64,000 nt of DNA, taken from positions 1 through 64,000 of the forward strand of contig CBDBFE010000001.1 in assembly GCA_965204705.1 (NCBI GenBank), written 5' to 3'. The translations under genes were made by a program, and so were the position numbers. Under the pieces are notes generated by a model. That model worked only from the letters and a program-made list of their open reading frames with translations. It did not search any database and was not told where the DNA came from. Position 1 is the first letter of the stretch; the number at the start of each line of letters is the position of its first letter. Below, piece by piece: positions 9,702 to 18,181 of the stretch. The stretch is from Bin5 sp965204705 (GTDB taxonomy: Bacteria > Chloroflexota > Anaerolineae > Caldilineales > Caldilineaceae).

Positions 9702-10376
9702 TCAACCGGATTGACATGTGATGCCGTCTTGCCCAGCCAAAGTGTCATAGGCCCAAAATAGGAGGGTTGATTCGCGAGTAATGCCGGGAATCTGGCCGGA
9801 GAGCGTGAGGGTGTTGTCTTCGTAGGAGACGAGAAGACGGGAGTTCCCGTTCAGATGCTTGTGTGTAAGGTAGTTGTTTTCCATGTCATGCACGAACTCC
9901 AGCAGCAGCAGATTCATTGCTTCTTCGAAGGGGCCGGTTGCGGGCAGGGGATCCGAGGGAGATTTTTCTGCGCTGTTTTCGACCCGAAGAGCATAATCGA
10001 AAAGTGAGTAGTCAGCAGAGATGTCTCTGACTACGCCATGTATGTCGATGTCAACATTCCAGCCATAGTCTTGGTGCATGTGATGAACACCTTCTCGATT
10101 CACCGTCAATTCCTGTGGAATGTCTCTCAGGTGGAAAACAGCTGTCAGCGTCTCGCCCTCCAGTCTGGATTCTACTCTGAGAATATCGATGTGCCCTGGC
10201 AACTCGTCCGTCGCTTGATCGCCGCTGACCTGCCCGACCTGCAAGGTCATGTGGTCAGGGGCACAACTGTCGGATCGTTCGGACATCTGAGAGGACGCGT
10301 CCGGCGACTCAGGCGGGATAGGCACACAGGCGGCGGTAAGAAGGGCCAGTGTGACAACTAGCAATTTCCTAAACAT
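9702..10376 (-). CDS. Single-domain lipoprotein of the recurrent family
   Basis: 224 residues; signal MFRKLLVVTLALLTAAC with lipobox cysteine 17, a short Pro/Ser linker, then one domain copy (FHLRDIPQELTVNREGV, IPGITRESTLLF). Shine-Dalgarno AGGAGG lies 8 nt upstream. The acidic loop is altered (DIDIHGVVRD), so calcium coordination is less likely here. It stands upstream of the response regulator on the same strand with a 190-nt gap, so it may have its own terminator or be part of the same transcript. Confidence 0.85.
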   Translation of the reverse strand: MFRKLLVVTLALLTAACVPIPPESPDASSQMSERSDSCAPDHMTLQVGQVSGDQATDELPGHIDILRVESRLEGETLTAVFHLRDIPQELTVNREGVHHMHQDYGWNVDIDIHGVVRDISADYSLFDYALRVENSAEKSPSDPLPATGPFEEAMNLLLLEFVHDMENNYLTHKHLNGNSRLLVSYEDNTLTLSGQIPGITRESTLLFWAYDTLAGQDGITCQSG

Positions 10377-12157
10377 GGTTTTACCCTCCTGGAATGACTG
10401 AAGTGGGAGGCTGAATCTGAAGAAACCAGCCTCCCACGGTTGCTCAATTCATAATTGCTGGCCCAACCTCTGTTGCGCCCTAAATTTCTGCTGCAAGATA
10501 AGGATTACACCGATCAGGCTCTCCTGCGTCTGGTTTCTCAAGTTGCTCTCGGTCCGGCCGTTCCAGTTTGCTCAAGTCTCTTGCTCTACATCATCCAAAA
10601 ACATACACAGTTCGCTCTTTTTCGATATATAGGCTTAGTGGTTACCCTGAAAGCCAAGAACCGCAAAGCTGTTCATCGTGGGCAACTCTCTCTTGCACAG
10701 TCAATAATAAATGCAAAATGTCGCGAAAATATCTCAAATCAAGACAAATCTTCTCAGAAGTCCTAAAGTCGGAGGCCTGACTGGGTGTCAATGCTGAGTA
10801 GGGCGACGTACCGCTTGGGCGGGGCGGCGTTGACGTTGATCAGATAGGAGGGCGGGGCGAACCAGCGGTGACAGGCGGAGGGGGTTGCCCGACAAACCGG
10901 GGAACGGGGCCCTGGAGGCCGCGGTGTTTGCCGGCGCGGGTTGGGGCAGAGGCACATGGAAACGAATTACATGACTGGAAGTTAGCACCGGCCCGACTCC
11001 AAGCGGGCCGGTGCTTTTTTCACATGTGATCCCCTTTTTGAACAGCTATCCCACCAGCGGAGGCCCGCAAGTGTAGCAAGGGTGGGAACACTGCTGAGTC
11101 AAGAATTGCTCCACTACATGACAGGCGGCAAACGGCCGCCCGCGCGTCTGTTTATGGAGATGTGGCCGGCCGAGAGTAGGCCGGGCATGTGCGCTGCAAG
11201 CAGCGCGTCGACGGCGCCGGACGGACGCGATGATCGGTGCCGGGCCGGGCCCGCCGAGGAGGGTGGCGGAGAGAGTCCGCTCAGCATGACCGCAACCATC
11301 CCCGGAATCAGGAGCACAATAGAGACGTCCATAGCCCCTGTCATAGCGGAGCGCACACCCTTTTCTCCGGTCCGATGCCGCAACTGTCTCTGATCGCCCG
11401 CAAGCCGAAAACCGCCCCGAAAATAGGCCTTCTTAGAAAGAAATGGGGCGGCCACGGGAAGCCGAAAAAAATCCAATTTTCCGCCGACACACGACTCGAA
11501 ATCACCCCCTTACAACTCGCCGATCCAAACGCGCCAGTCCAAGCCAATTTCTTTCCAGTAGAGCCCCGACTACAGGCGCAAACGACTACCCGTCCTGCCT
11601 GGTCATCGCCGACCTGCACAGCCGCCAGGGAGATCATAGGTGAAGCATCAGAGACAAGAGCGCCCCAGGCGGATAGCGGCGCGTGCTCACGATCAAGAGC
11701 GGCGAGACGCTGCCAGAGGCCGCACAGCCCCAGGCCCACACAGGGAACGGTGCCCACGTGGACGGCCAGGCCCAGCTGAACAGCAACCTAAACGCCAGCA
11801 CAAAGCAACATAACCGGGATCCCGGCGGCAACGCCACTTGACCACCAGACGCCGCACAACCAGCGTGAGCCTGCAGGCCTAGGTTGGACGGCCGCACTGT
11901 TTCGAAGCGACGCCGGCGCCGGTGCCGAAAAAGAGAAGACCCCGGCCCACACAAGCCGAGATCTTTCCCTACTCCCAGAAAGGGGAAGGGGAGCCACAAG
12001 GCGCACCCTCTTCGGTACGCCCAAAGTCTGGCAGCCGGTGGCCCGCACGTCAGCAGCGTCCAAGGGAGGCCGGCACTGGTATCGGCCATGTGGCCGGATT
12101 CGGCCCCGGTTTGTGCAGTTGTCTAGATCAGCGCCCAGGGAAGTTCGGCCCGGGGCA
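10377..12157. other. Long stretch without a convincing gene
   Basis: About 1.8 kb. I find open frames on both strands but none with a plausible start site and protein-like composition. A strong orphan terminator lies at 10984-11020, preceded by an unusually G-rich run (10780-10980). Around 12082-12137 a short segment resembles the direct repeats at 13270 and 14421. Confidence 0.5.
10984..11020 (+). terminator. Rho-independent terminator without an obvious gene
   Basis: Eleven-base perfect stem GCACCGGCCCG / CGGGCCGGTGC with an 8-nt loop, followed at once by TTTTTT. It would end a plus-strand transcript. No plus-strand gene is visible upstream, so an untranslated RNA or a decayed gene is possible. 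Confidence 0.8.
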
Positions 12158-13012
12158 TCATCTCTGAATCCGGCGTATGCCGACGCCTGTGTCCGACCGG
12201 CTCGTCGAACTAGTATCATACAGCGCTGTATGCCCCGGATTGATCACGAAAGAGATGTACGGAGCATGGCACGCTATCTGGTCGAATTCATCCATGAACC
12301 GGGCATCAAAGGCAGAAAATGCCAGTCTCGAATCCGACGTGATGCCGGGGATTACGTCAGCGATCGTTATCGTGTCCGCCTCGGCAGAAATTACAAGGTC
12401 GGAGCCCCCATAACAGGTGAGACTACTGGAGCGCGTTTCAGAACTGGTGGATCGAAGGTCAGGCGGCCACTGTTGAGCGCTGTCACTGGCAGAGCCACCG
12501 GAGCGTATCTCTTCAATTCTGACGCAGTATCCTTCAGATTGGATGGAGCCATCCTCAAGAGTTTCCCAGACGCTGGCCTCCATCATCTCCTCGATTGGAG
12601 CGGTTGTGTCAGCATCAGCCCCTTTGTCTAACAGAAACGCAATATGATAGGCGATCAGAAGCCTGTCGAACCCGCCGCGACCCGTGCTGCGGTCATTGTC
12701 CACATCGATAGCGGCTTTCCAACTGTACTCCATCGTCCCTTCGCCAAGCGCCGTCTGATTGAACGTCAGAAACTCCGGCAGGTCCCGGAGATGGAAGACA
12801 ACCGTCAGTTTTTCCCCGGACAGAGATGTGTTGATTCCCGTAATGTCGATATGCGCGGGAAAGACGTCCCCGGCGGCATCGGTCACGGAATCACCCGGCG
12901 TAATGGGATCCACCGAACCGCATTGTTCGGGCGTACGCGCGAGAACAGGAGTTGACCCTGAGGTCAACAAAAGAATTACCAGAAGGAAGCGGGCAAGACT
13001 CTTGATCTTCAT
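12158..13012 (-). CDS. Truncated secreted paralogue of the 1328-3097 protein
   Basis: 284 residues, signal peptide MKIKSLARFLLVILLLTSGS then PVLAR. One complete domain (FHLRDLPEFLTFNQ, AIDVDNDRSTG) is followed by the linker and the first residues of a second domain (INPGHTALYD). There the similarity to the paralogue stops and a short unrelated tail (GVGIRRIQR) leads to the stop. I read this as a gene truncated after its first domain. Shine-Dalgarno GGGAGA precedes the start. The flanking DNA after the stop is gene-free. Confidence 0.75.
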   Translation of the reverse strand: MKIKSLARFLLVILLLTSGSTPVLARTPEQCGSVDPITPGDSVTDAAGDVFPAHIDITGINTSLSGEKLTVVFHLRDLPEFLTFNQTALGEGTMEYSWKAAIDVDNDRSTGRGGFDRLLIAYHIAFLLDKGADADTTAPIEEMMEASVWETLEDGSIQSEGYCVRIEEIRSGGSASDSAQQWPPDLRSTSSETRSSSLTCYGGSDLVISAEADTITIADVIPGITSDSRLAFSAFDARFMDEFDQIACHAPYISFVINPGHTALYDTSSTSRSDTGVGIRRIQR

Positions 13013-13755
13013 TGTTCATTCTCCCAAGAGATTAGGATACTCCAATTGCTGATCCGAGTACCCTGTAAAACAACGCTTCTCTTTCCATTCTATTCCGACA
13101 GGGAAAAATCTTCCAGCTGCCCTAGCGGACACAAGCTCGGACGGCGAAGCTGCGCTTTGCTTGCTGCCGGCAGCGCCGCGGGCGCTGGGACATACACAGC
13201 CCCAATTGTCGCCGCACAGACCGGCTTTGCGATTTTCCGCCCGCCCCGGCGACAATCAAACGCGCAGAAGCCGTTCTAAGCGATTCCTGTGACCCTTCAG
13301 AGCCTGCAGGACCTTGCAATTCGTAGCGCTAGGCCTGCCTTGCCCGCTGGCAGTCCTGACCGAAGCTGGGCCAAGCGCCGGAAAGGAAAAGCCCCTCAAC
13401 GCCAGTGCCTAACCAAATTTGCATCTAGCCAGGCCCGCGTGGTCAGCAAGGCCCTCGATGACCGCACAGCTGCGAAAGACCGTCAGCACTTCTGGCCGGC
13501 AGTGAACACTCCGGATGGTGCCGCCCCTGTGCCCAGGTTCAGTCCCGGTTTTGTGCAGGGGTCTGGAGCGGCATCTGTTATGCGCCCGCCGGCCGCAGCT
13601 TCTAGGAACGGAGAATACGCCAGGACCAACCAGGGCGCACAGCGGCCCGCAGACGGCCCCCTGTGCCAACATCGACACCCCGCCGGCGTCTCGGCAGTAT
13701 TACGCTACATTATGCGGAGTAAGACAATTGGCCGGACATAAAGAAAGGAACACAC
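13013..13755. other. Gene-free stretch holding the left copy of a long direct repeat
   Basis: No credible gene. From about 13270 to 13695 the sequence is a diverged copy of 14421-14965. The last 15 bases contain the AAAGGA ribosome site of the next gene. Confidence 0.55.
13270..13695 (+). repeat. Diverged direct repeat, left copy
   Basis: Shared landmarks in the same order with 14421-14965 are GCCGTTCTAAG, CAGGACCTTGC, CATCTGCGAA-like, GCCGGCAGTGAACAC, the TGTGCCCAGGTTC block, GCCGGCCGCAG, CAGGACCAACCAGGGCGCAC and GACGGCCCCCTGTGCCAAC. The two copies flank the gene at 13756-14349. Confidence 0.75.
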
Positions 13756-14349
13756 ATGAAACGCCTTCTGATCATCGTTGCAGTACTGGCCTCCATCGTG
13801 CCTGGCGCGCTGTTGGCGCAAGGCATGATCCCGCGTGAAAGGCTGGCCGGAATCACGCTTGAGAATCTGGCCGGAGCCCTCGCCAACCTCACGGAAAGAG
13901 TAGAGGATCTGGAAGATACGCAGACACTGGAGGCTATGGAACAGCGCATACAGGTGCTGGAAGAAGCTTTGACCGAAATGGAAGTGAGCTCTGCACAACC
14001 GGAAGGAAAAGCATGTCTCATTATCGTGGGCGGTGGTGCCTTTATGCCGCTCGGCAACCAACTCCGTCCCGAAACCGTTGATGAGTACTTGGAGCAGTTT
14101 GGAGAGATCCCTGGAGATCCTGTTGTGAAGGATGCCCGTTTTTACCCAGAGTCAGGCATCCTGGAAGTACGGTACAATCCGCTTCTGCCCGGCACTCCCC
14201 CCATCGAGAAAATTGAGAAATGGCAGGATGACAGCGGCGCGGTAGGGCCGGTCATAGTAATCGGCACTTCCTTCATCGAGATAATTGAGAAATGGCAGGG
14301 CTGTGAATTTCTAGGGGTCGAATTCAAGAAAGCCTCGTTGTTTGACTAG
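13756..14349 (+). CDS. Secreted coiled-coil protein of unknown function
   Basis: 197 residues. Sec signal peptide MKRLLIIVAVLASIVPGALL with a likely cut after ALLAQ. Residues about 32-80 form a heptad-rich coiled coil (ENLAGALANLTERVEDLED and on). A C-terminal globular region of about 100 residues starts at GKACLIIVGGGAF and contains two related segments, IEKIEKWQDD and IEIIEKWQGC. Shine-Dalgarno AAAGGA is 8 nt before the start. It is the only credible gene between 13.0 and 16.5 kb and is framed by the two copies of a long direct repeat. I do not recognise the family. Confidence 0.75.
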   Translation: MKRLLIIVAVLASIVPGALLAQGMIPRERLAGITLENLAGALANLTERVEDLEDTQTLEAMEQRIQVLEEALTEMEVSSAQPEGKACLIIVGGGAFMPLGNQLRPETVDEYLEQFGEIPGDPVVKDARFYPESGILEVRYNPLLPGTPPIEKIEKWQDDSGAVGPVIVIGTSFIEIIEKWQGCEFLGVEFKKASLFD

Positions 14350-14420
14350 ATAATCCGAAACGCCCCAAAGTGCGGTTTTCGGCCGATTTTGGAACTGCCG
14401 GCGAAAATCCTTCCGCACTG

Positions 14421-14965
14421 GAGCCGTTCTAAGGCCTTGAAATGGACAAGGGGTACCTACAGGACCTTGCGATTATGGCTGTTTCGACTGGCCGGCGAAG
14501 GATTGACAGGAAGAGATGAAGGACCACGCGTCGGCCCGTTTTGGAGCGCGACCAGTACAGATGCCGCAAAGACGAGCTCGCAGCCGGCGTCCAGGGAGGT
14601 CCGGTAAAGGCCCTCTCCCCAAACTGCCGGGGAGGGTCCTTTACCGGGCGGCGGCAGACCGCCGCAACACCACTCGACTACCTCACGGGCGATCTGCCGG
14701 CAAGCGTACAGAGCCGGCAGAAGCTCCACCACCGCACATCTGCGAAGGACTGACAGTGTTTGCAGCCGGCAGTGAACACCCCAATGGTACTGGCACCGGT
14801 CATGTGCCCAGGTTCGGTTCCGGTTCTATGCAGGTGTCCGGATCGGCGTCTTCACCGGCCGGCCGCAGTCTCCAGGAACGGGAGAGCACGCCAGGACCGA
14901 CCAGGGCGCACAGCGGACCGCAGACGGCCCCCTGTGCCAACGGCAACACCCCGCCGGCGACGCAG
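14421..14965 (+). repeat. Diverged direct repeat, right copy
   Basis: Right-hand counterpart of 13270-13695, longer by about 120 nt because it carries an extra hairpin-bearing segment near 14580-14700. No coding function is evident in either copy. Confidence 0.75.
14601..14647. terminator. Large hairpin within the right direct repeat
   Basis: Arms CCGGTAAAGG and CCTTTACCGG enclose a second paired block CTCTCCCC / GGGGAGGG, with an 8-nt loop. No T tract follows, so it may be a terminator remnant or another structured element. Confidence 0.5.
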
Positions 14966-15038
14966 AGCGTCCATGCATTCCGCACAGCGTCGCCGGCGAA
15001 CGGCAACGGCATTGCCGGCCCGGACGCTTTTTATTACT

Positions 15039-15077
15039 CGGGGCGCATTCCGGCGGCTGATCGCCGCCGGCGCCCCG
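15039..15077. repeat. Hairpin preceding the cloverleaf element
   Basis: CGGGGCG / CGCCCCG outer arms enclose CCGGCGGC / GCCGCCGG inner arms, with a small bulge (CATT) on one side and a TGATC loop. Confidence 0.65.
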
Positions 15078-15091
15078 ACCGTATAACTAGA

Positions 15092-15186
15092 TCTTATACA
15101 AAATGCAAACCGGCTGAAACCCGGCCGGTTTGCACCGGAGCGCCCGCCAGGGTTTGTCCCTGGCGGGCGCTCCTTTTTGTATAAGA
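15092..15186. repeat. Cloverleaf-forming element with two internal hairpins
   Basis: A perfect 12-base inverted pair TCTTATACAAAA / TTTTGTATAAGA closes a 95-nt element. Inside are a 10-base hairpin (GCAAACCGGC / GCCGGTTTGC) and a perfect 16-base hairpin (GGAGCGCCCGCCAGGG / CCCTGGCGGGCGCTCC, loop TTTGT) followed by TTTTT. The last hairpin alone would be a strong terminator. The enclosing pair makes the whole a three-way junction. Confidence 0.8.
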
Positions 15187-16508
15187 CAGAATTATACGGA
15201 ATAAAAAGCGCTTCTCCGGGCCGGCAACATGAGAGGGGTATCCCCCTCTCAAACTCTCCCCGGCGCAGGGGGCCAGCCCCCCACACCCCCCGGCAGCGTT
15301 TCGCCGCTGCACCACGACCAGCGCCCGGCGCTGGACCCGTTGATACACCGCGCCGGCATCCACAAGACCAGCTCGCAAACATCGCCACCCAGGCGCAGGC
15401 CTGGACCCACGCAACGCCCCATTACAGCACCTTGCGCAAAGCCACGCGCATCCGGACAGATCTGCAGACGCGAACTCCAGGCACAGACAATCGCCGCGGC
15501 CATACAGAAAGCGCAAGGATGACCTCGACGCCGGCCAAGCCGGGGCGGCCCTCTGCGGCTCGTTTCTCACACGCTCCGGGCCGCCTCTGACCGTTCGCGA
15601 ACACCCGCATCAAGCCAGACCAACACACGCCGCGACGCCGGCAGGCCTTCGAGGGACACCAGCTGTGGCGCCTCACGGCTCGTTCCTCGCACGCTCGGCG
15701 CCCCGCCTGCCACAGCTAGTCCCAGCCCAGCAGGCCCGCACTCGACCGGCCATCGACATGCACCACCACCGGGCGGCCCTGCGCTTCACCCTCGCCCTCG
15801 CTTCGCTCGACCTCGGCCTCCGCTTGGGCCGCCCCATATCGTTCGGTAGCAGCACCCACACCTGCAGGCCTGATGCCAGCGGCATCGTTGCGGCACCCAT
15901 GGGACTGCGCCTTTTGTCCGGATGCAGAAGCTGATCAAGCCCGCTGACCAGACTGAATCCCCGCCGAAGTGCACGACCGCGGCCCTCCCGAGAGCAGAAA
16001 TGATTGCACAGAACAAGTGCCGCAACTCCCCATTTCCACCAGAGAGGATTTGGCGAAAAAACCTTTTCGCGCCGCACACCTGTTGTCTCACACTTCCAGC
16101 CATGCCGTGATATTGCCGTGCAGTGCCGCAACTTGACGTAAGATCGATTGACCGACGCCAACCAGGCCCAGACCAACCGCACCCGCACAAATTCACCCAT
16201 CCAGACGAGCGATTTTCCCCGGTTTTCAGCCACAAACGGCTGGCAGCTGGCATCGCTCAGACGCTCGGCATCCTGCTACATCTTTTGCCCTGATCCCCAT
16301 TTTGCACACCCGACCAGATGTGCTACACTGATATCCTAACCGCATAAAAATGACCCGGCGCGACGCCAATCGCCCGGGTCCGGACCACGAGAATGACCCT
16401 CATGGCCACCACGATTGTACCCCAACCTGTAATCCATTTTCAAAGCGGCGTCGCGCCTCGGGCATCCGGCCCGGGGTTTTTGCGCGCCCAGCACCCACAG
16501 GAGACACC

Positions 16509-17009
16509 ATGACAGATCAGGTTTACGGCCCCAACTACCGGGTCGCCCGCGGGGAAGCTTTCGCCCGTTCCGGGGGAACCTGCCAGGCATGCGGTATGGC
16601 GCAGGCGACCGAGGCGCATCATTGGAAATACCTGCCCGACAAGGAGGTGACGGGAGACCATCTTATTGCCGTTTGCGGCATGTGCCATTTCATATTCACG
16701 ACATTGCGGCGCCAGCTGAGGCGGGGCGCCGACCGTTTCGAACTTAACAGCAGAATAGAGGAGGCAATCGCATCATGCAGTACAGAATCACAGTCAGCGG
16801 GTTTAGCCCGATCATCCACCACAACGGGGCAGCCGGGCTTGACACCCGAAGTCCTGTCAGCCGTGAGATCGCAGCGATCACGGCCAAGCGCGGCGGCAAC
16901 CGCACCGCAGCAGACGACGACCGGCTTCGAGAGCTCGAAGCCCAACGCTCTCTTTGGCTTGACAAGAGCAGAGCGCCTACGATTCCAGCAACGGCTATCC
17001 GGGCAATGA
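16509..17009 (+). CDS. HNH-like zinc-binding protein, phage type
   Basis: The start at 16509 has AGGAG about 6 nt upstream and opens MTDQVYGPNYRVARGEAFAR. The N-terminal ~90 residues carry C-x2-C (CQACG), an AHHW motif and a second C-x2-C-H (CGMCH), the arrangement of small HNH nucleases, which cut or nick DNA with a metal ion. From about residue 90 the frame runs through the start of the next gene (16775) in another phase, and its last ~75 residues are low-complexity. The natural end was probably near 16775 and the tail is readthrough or a frameshift. The pairing with the next gene suggests a phage or satellite remnant. Confidence 0.6.
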   Translation: MTDQVYGPNYRVARGEAFARSGGTCQACGMAQATEAHHWKYLPDKEVTGDHLIAVCGMCHFIFTTLRRQLRRGADRFELNSRIEEAIASCSTESQSAGLARSSTTTGQPGLTPEVLSAVRSQRSRPSAAATAPQQTTTGFESSKPNALFGLTRAERLRFQQRLSGQ

Positions 17010-17401
17010 TCGAAGGCGGAGCCCGCAAGCGCAAGCAAGGGACGCAAGTCAGGGGCGGGCTGATGGTGCTGAGCACTTCATTTCAATATGACCAAGAGAC
17101 GTACGGTACCTGCATTGAGGAGCTGGGGCGCTCGACGCAATTCACCGTTCCGGTCGTCGTGAATCGTAGTAGAATTCTACGCACGCGGGCCAAGTTTGAA
17201 CTGCCCTGGTCCTGCACGTTCGAAGTTGATGTGGACGATGAGCAGATCGACCTGAGCCAGTTGCTTGAGTGGTTGGACATCGCCGGCCGGCAAATCGGGC
17301 TCGGGGACTGGCGTCCGGAAAAAAGCGGTATGTTCGGTCGGTTCGCTGAGCCGGAAATCGAAAAAGTCGAAGAGGACGAGGTACGGCATGGTGTGGCGTA
17401 G
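16775..17401 (+). CDS. Phage-type protein of unknown function
   Basis: 208 residues beginning MQYRITVSGFSPIIHHNG. It fits a family that I recall from phages and prophages. Its hallmarks are an early (S/T)P(L/I).(M/H)HNG, a middle REIAAITAKRG with acidic residues, PATAIRAMIEGGARKRK, and a C-terminal LDIAGRQIGLGDWRPE..GMFGRF. The role of that family is unknown to me. Start supported by GAGGAGG 10 nt upstream. It lies just downstream of an HNH-like gene and upstream of a GGCAAGGC-rich segment and a terminator. No other phage genes follow, so this is a fragment of a mobile element. Confidence 0.75.
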   Translation: MQYRITVSGFSPIIHHNGAAGLDTRSPVSREIAAITAKRGGNRTAADDDRLRELEAQRSLWLDKSRAPTIPATAIRAMIEGGARKRKQGTQVRGGLMVLSTSFQYDQETYGTCIEELGRSTQFTVPVVVNRSRILRTRAKFELPWSCTFEVDVDDEQIDLSQLLEWLDIAGRQIGLGDWRPEKSGMFGRFAEPEIEKVEEDEVRHGVA

Positions 17402-17545
17402 CAGGGCATGGAAATCGAGGCCTGGCTGGGCGTGGTATGGCAAGGCAGGGCTTGAGTAGTAGAGCGAAACGCTCAGGGCAAGGCTTGGCATGGCGGGGCA
17501 GAGATCGGCTCGGCTTGGTGTGGCAAGGCACGGCAGGGCTTGGGT
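17402..17545 (+). repeat. GGCAAGGC/GGCATGGC-type short repeats after the phage gene
   Basis: Imperfect, irregularly spaced repeats of GGCATGG, GGCAAGGC, TGGCAAGGCA and GGCTTGG fill the 140 nt between the stop of the previous gene and the terminator. There is no clean reading frame. I recall similar GGCAAGGC runs beside this gene family in phage genomes, but cannot verify it here. Confidence 0.6.
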
Positions 17546-17551
17546 AGTACC

Positions 17552-17592
17552 GAAAGCGGCAGGCTTCGTCACCTGCCGCTTTCTCATTTTCA
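17552..17592 (+). terminator. Rho-independent terminator of the phage-type pair
   Basis: Twelve-base stem GAAAGCGGCAGG / CCTGCCGCTTTC with an 8-nt loop, followed by TCATTTT. Confidence 0.8.
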
Positions 17593-18181
17593 AAAGGCCC
17601 GCACACCACCCTCTGCAGACTCAGGCACCGGACGCGGCATCCTCCAAGGAGTGACGCCAAATCTACACATATATCGTGCTACCGGCTCTTGCATGTGACC
17701 TCGAACCTCGCCGGTTCCATTGTTCCCTGCCCCAATTCTGTAGTAGCATAGGCCCACCACAGCGTTTGATTTGATAGTAAGTGAAAATAGACATGTGGGC
17801 GCTTTGCGCCCCCTTGTTGGCTATCAGGTCAATGGACGCTGTGGTGGCAACCATCTGTCTGTTTTCACCAAGGGGGCACCGCAATGCACCTCAAACAAAT
17901 GCCGCGCGGGCACAGCTGCAGTTCTCCTCTCCGTGTCCGGCAGTTGACAACCTCAAACCAAAACGACAACCAGGCTCGACGGTCTCTCTGAACACCTGAC
18001 GGCCTTGGCAGCGCCCGTCAAACAAACCCGGGGATTCGCCGCGTCAGGCGCCAGCGAACTGCAGAAGCATGGCTGGCCGAACGATGCACCCCATTGACTA
18101 TGCGCGCAGAAACAGCGCAACCCTGCTGAGTACACCTCATGCCCTGCTCCCATCTCCGGAGCCGTCCACAGGAGCTCAGGA
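17593..18181. other. Upstream region of the RecQ fusion gene
   Basis: No supported gene. A GGGCGC/GCGCCC hairpin lies near 17798. The last bases carry the ribosome site (AGGAG) for the next gene. No clear promoter was identified. Confidence 0.45.

Larger units (their letters stand above)
14966..16508. other. Gene-free, hairpin-rich stretch
   Basis: About 1.5 kb with no supported gene. It contains three nested or adjacent hairpins at 15039-15186 and a GAGAGGGG/CCCCCTCTC inverted repeat at 15231-15250. Open frames here overlap on both strands and lack ribosome sites. Confidence 0.55.

Noticed and set aside
14966..16300. GC-rich overlapping frames on both strands
   Set aside because: No ribosome sites, biased composition on all frames, and no family-like motifs.
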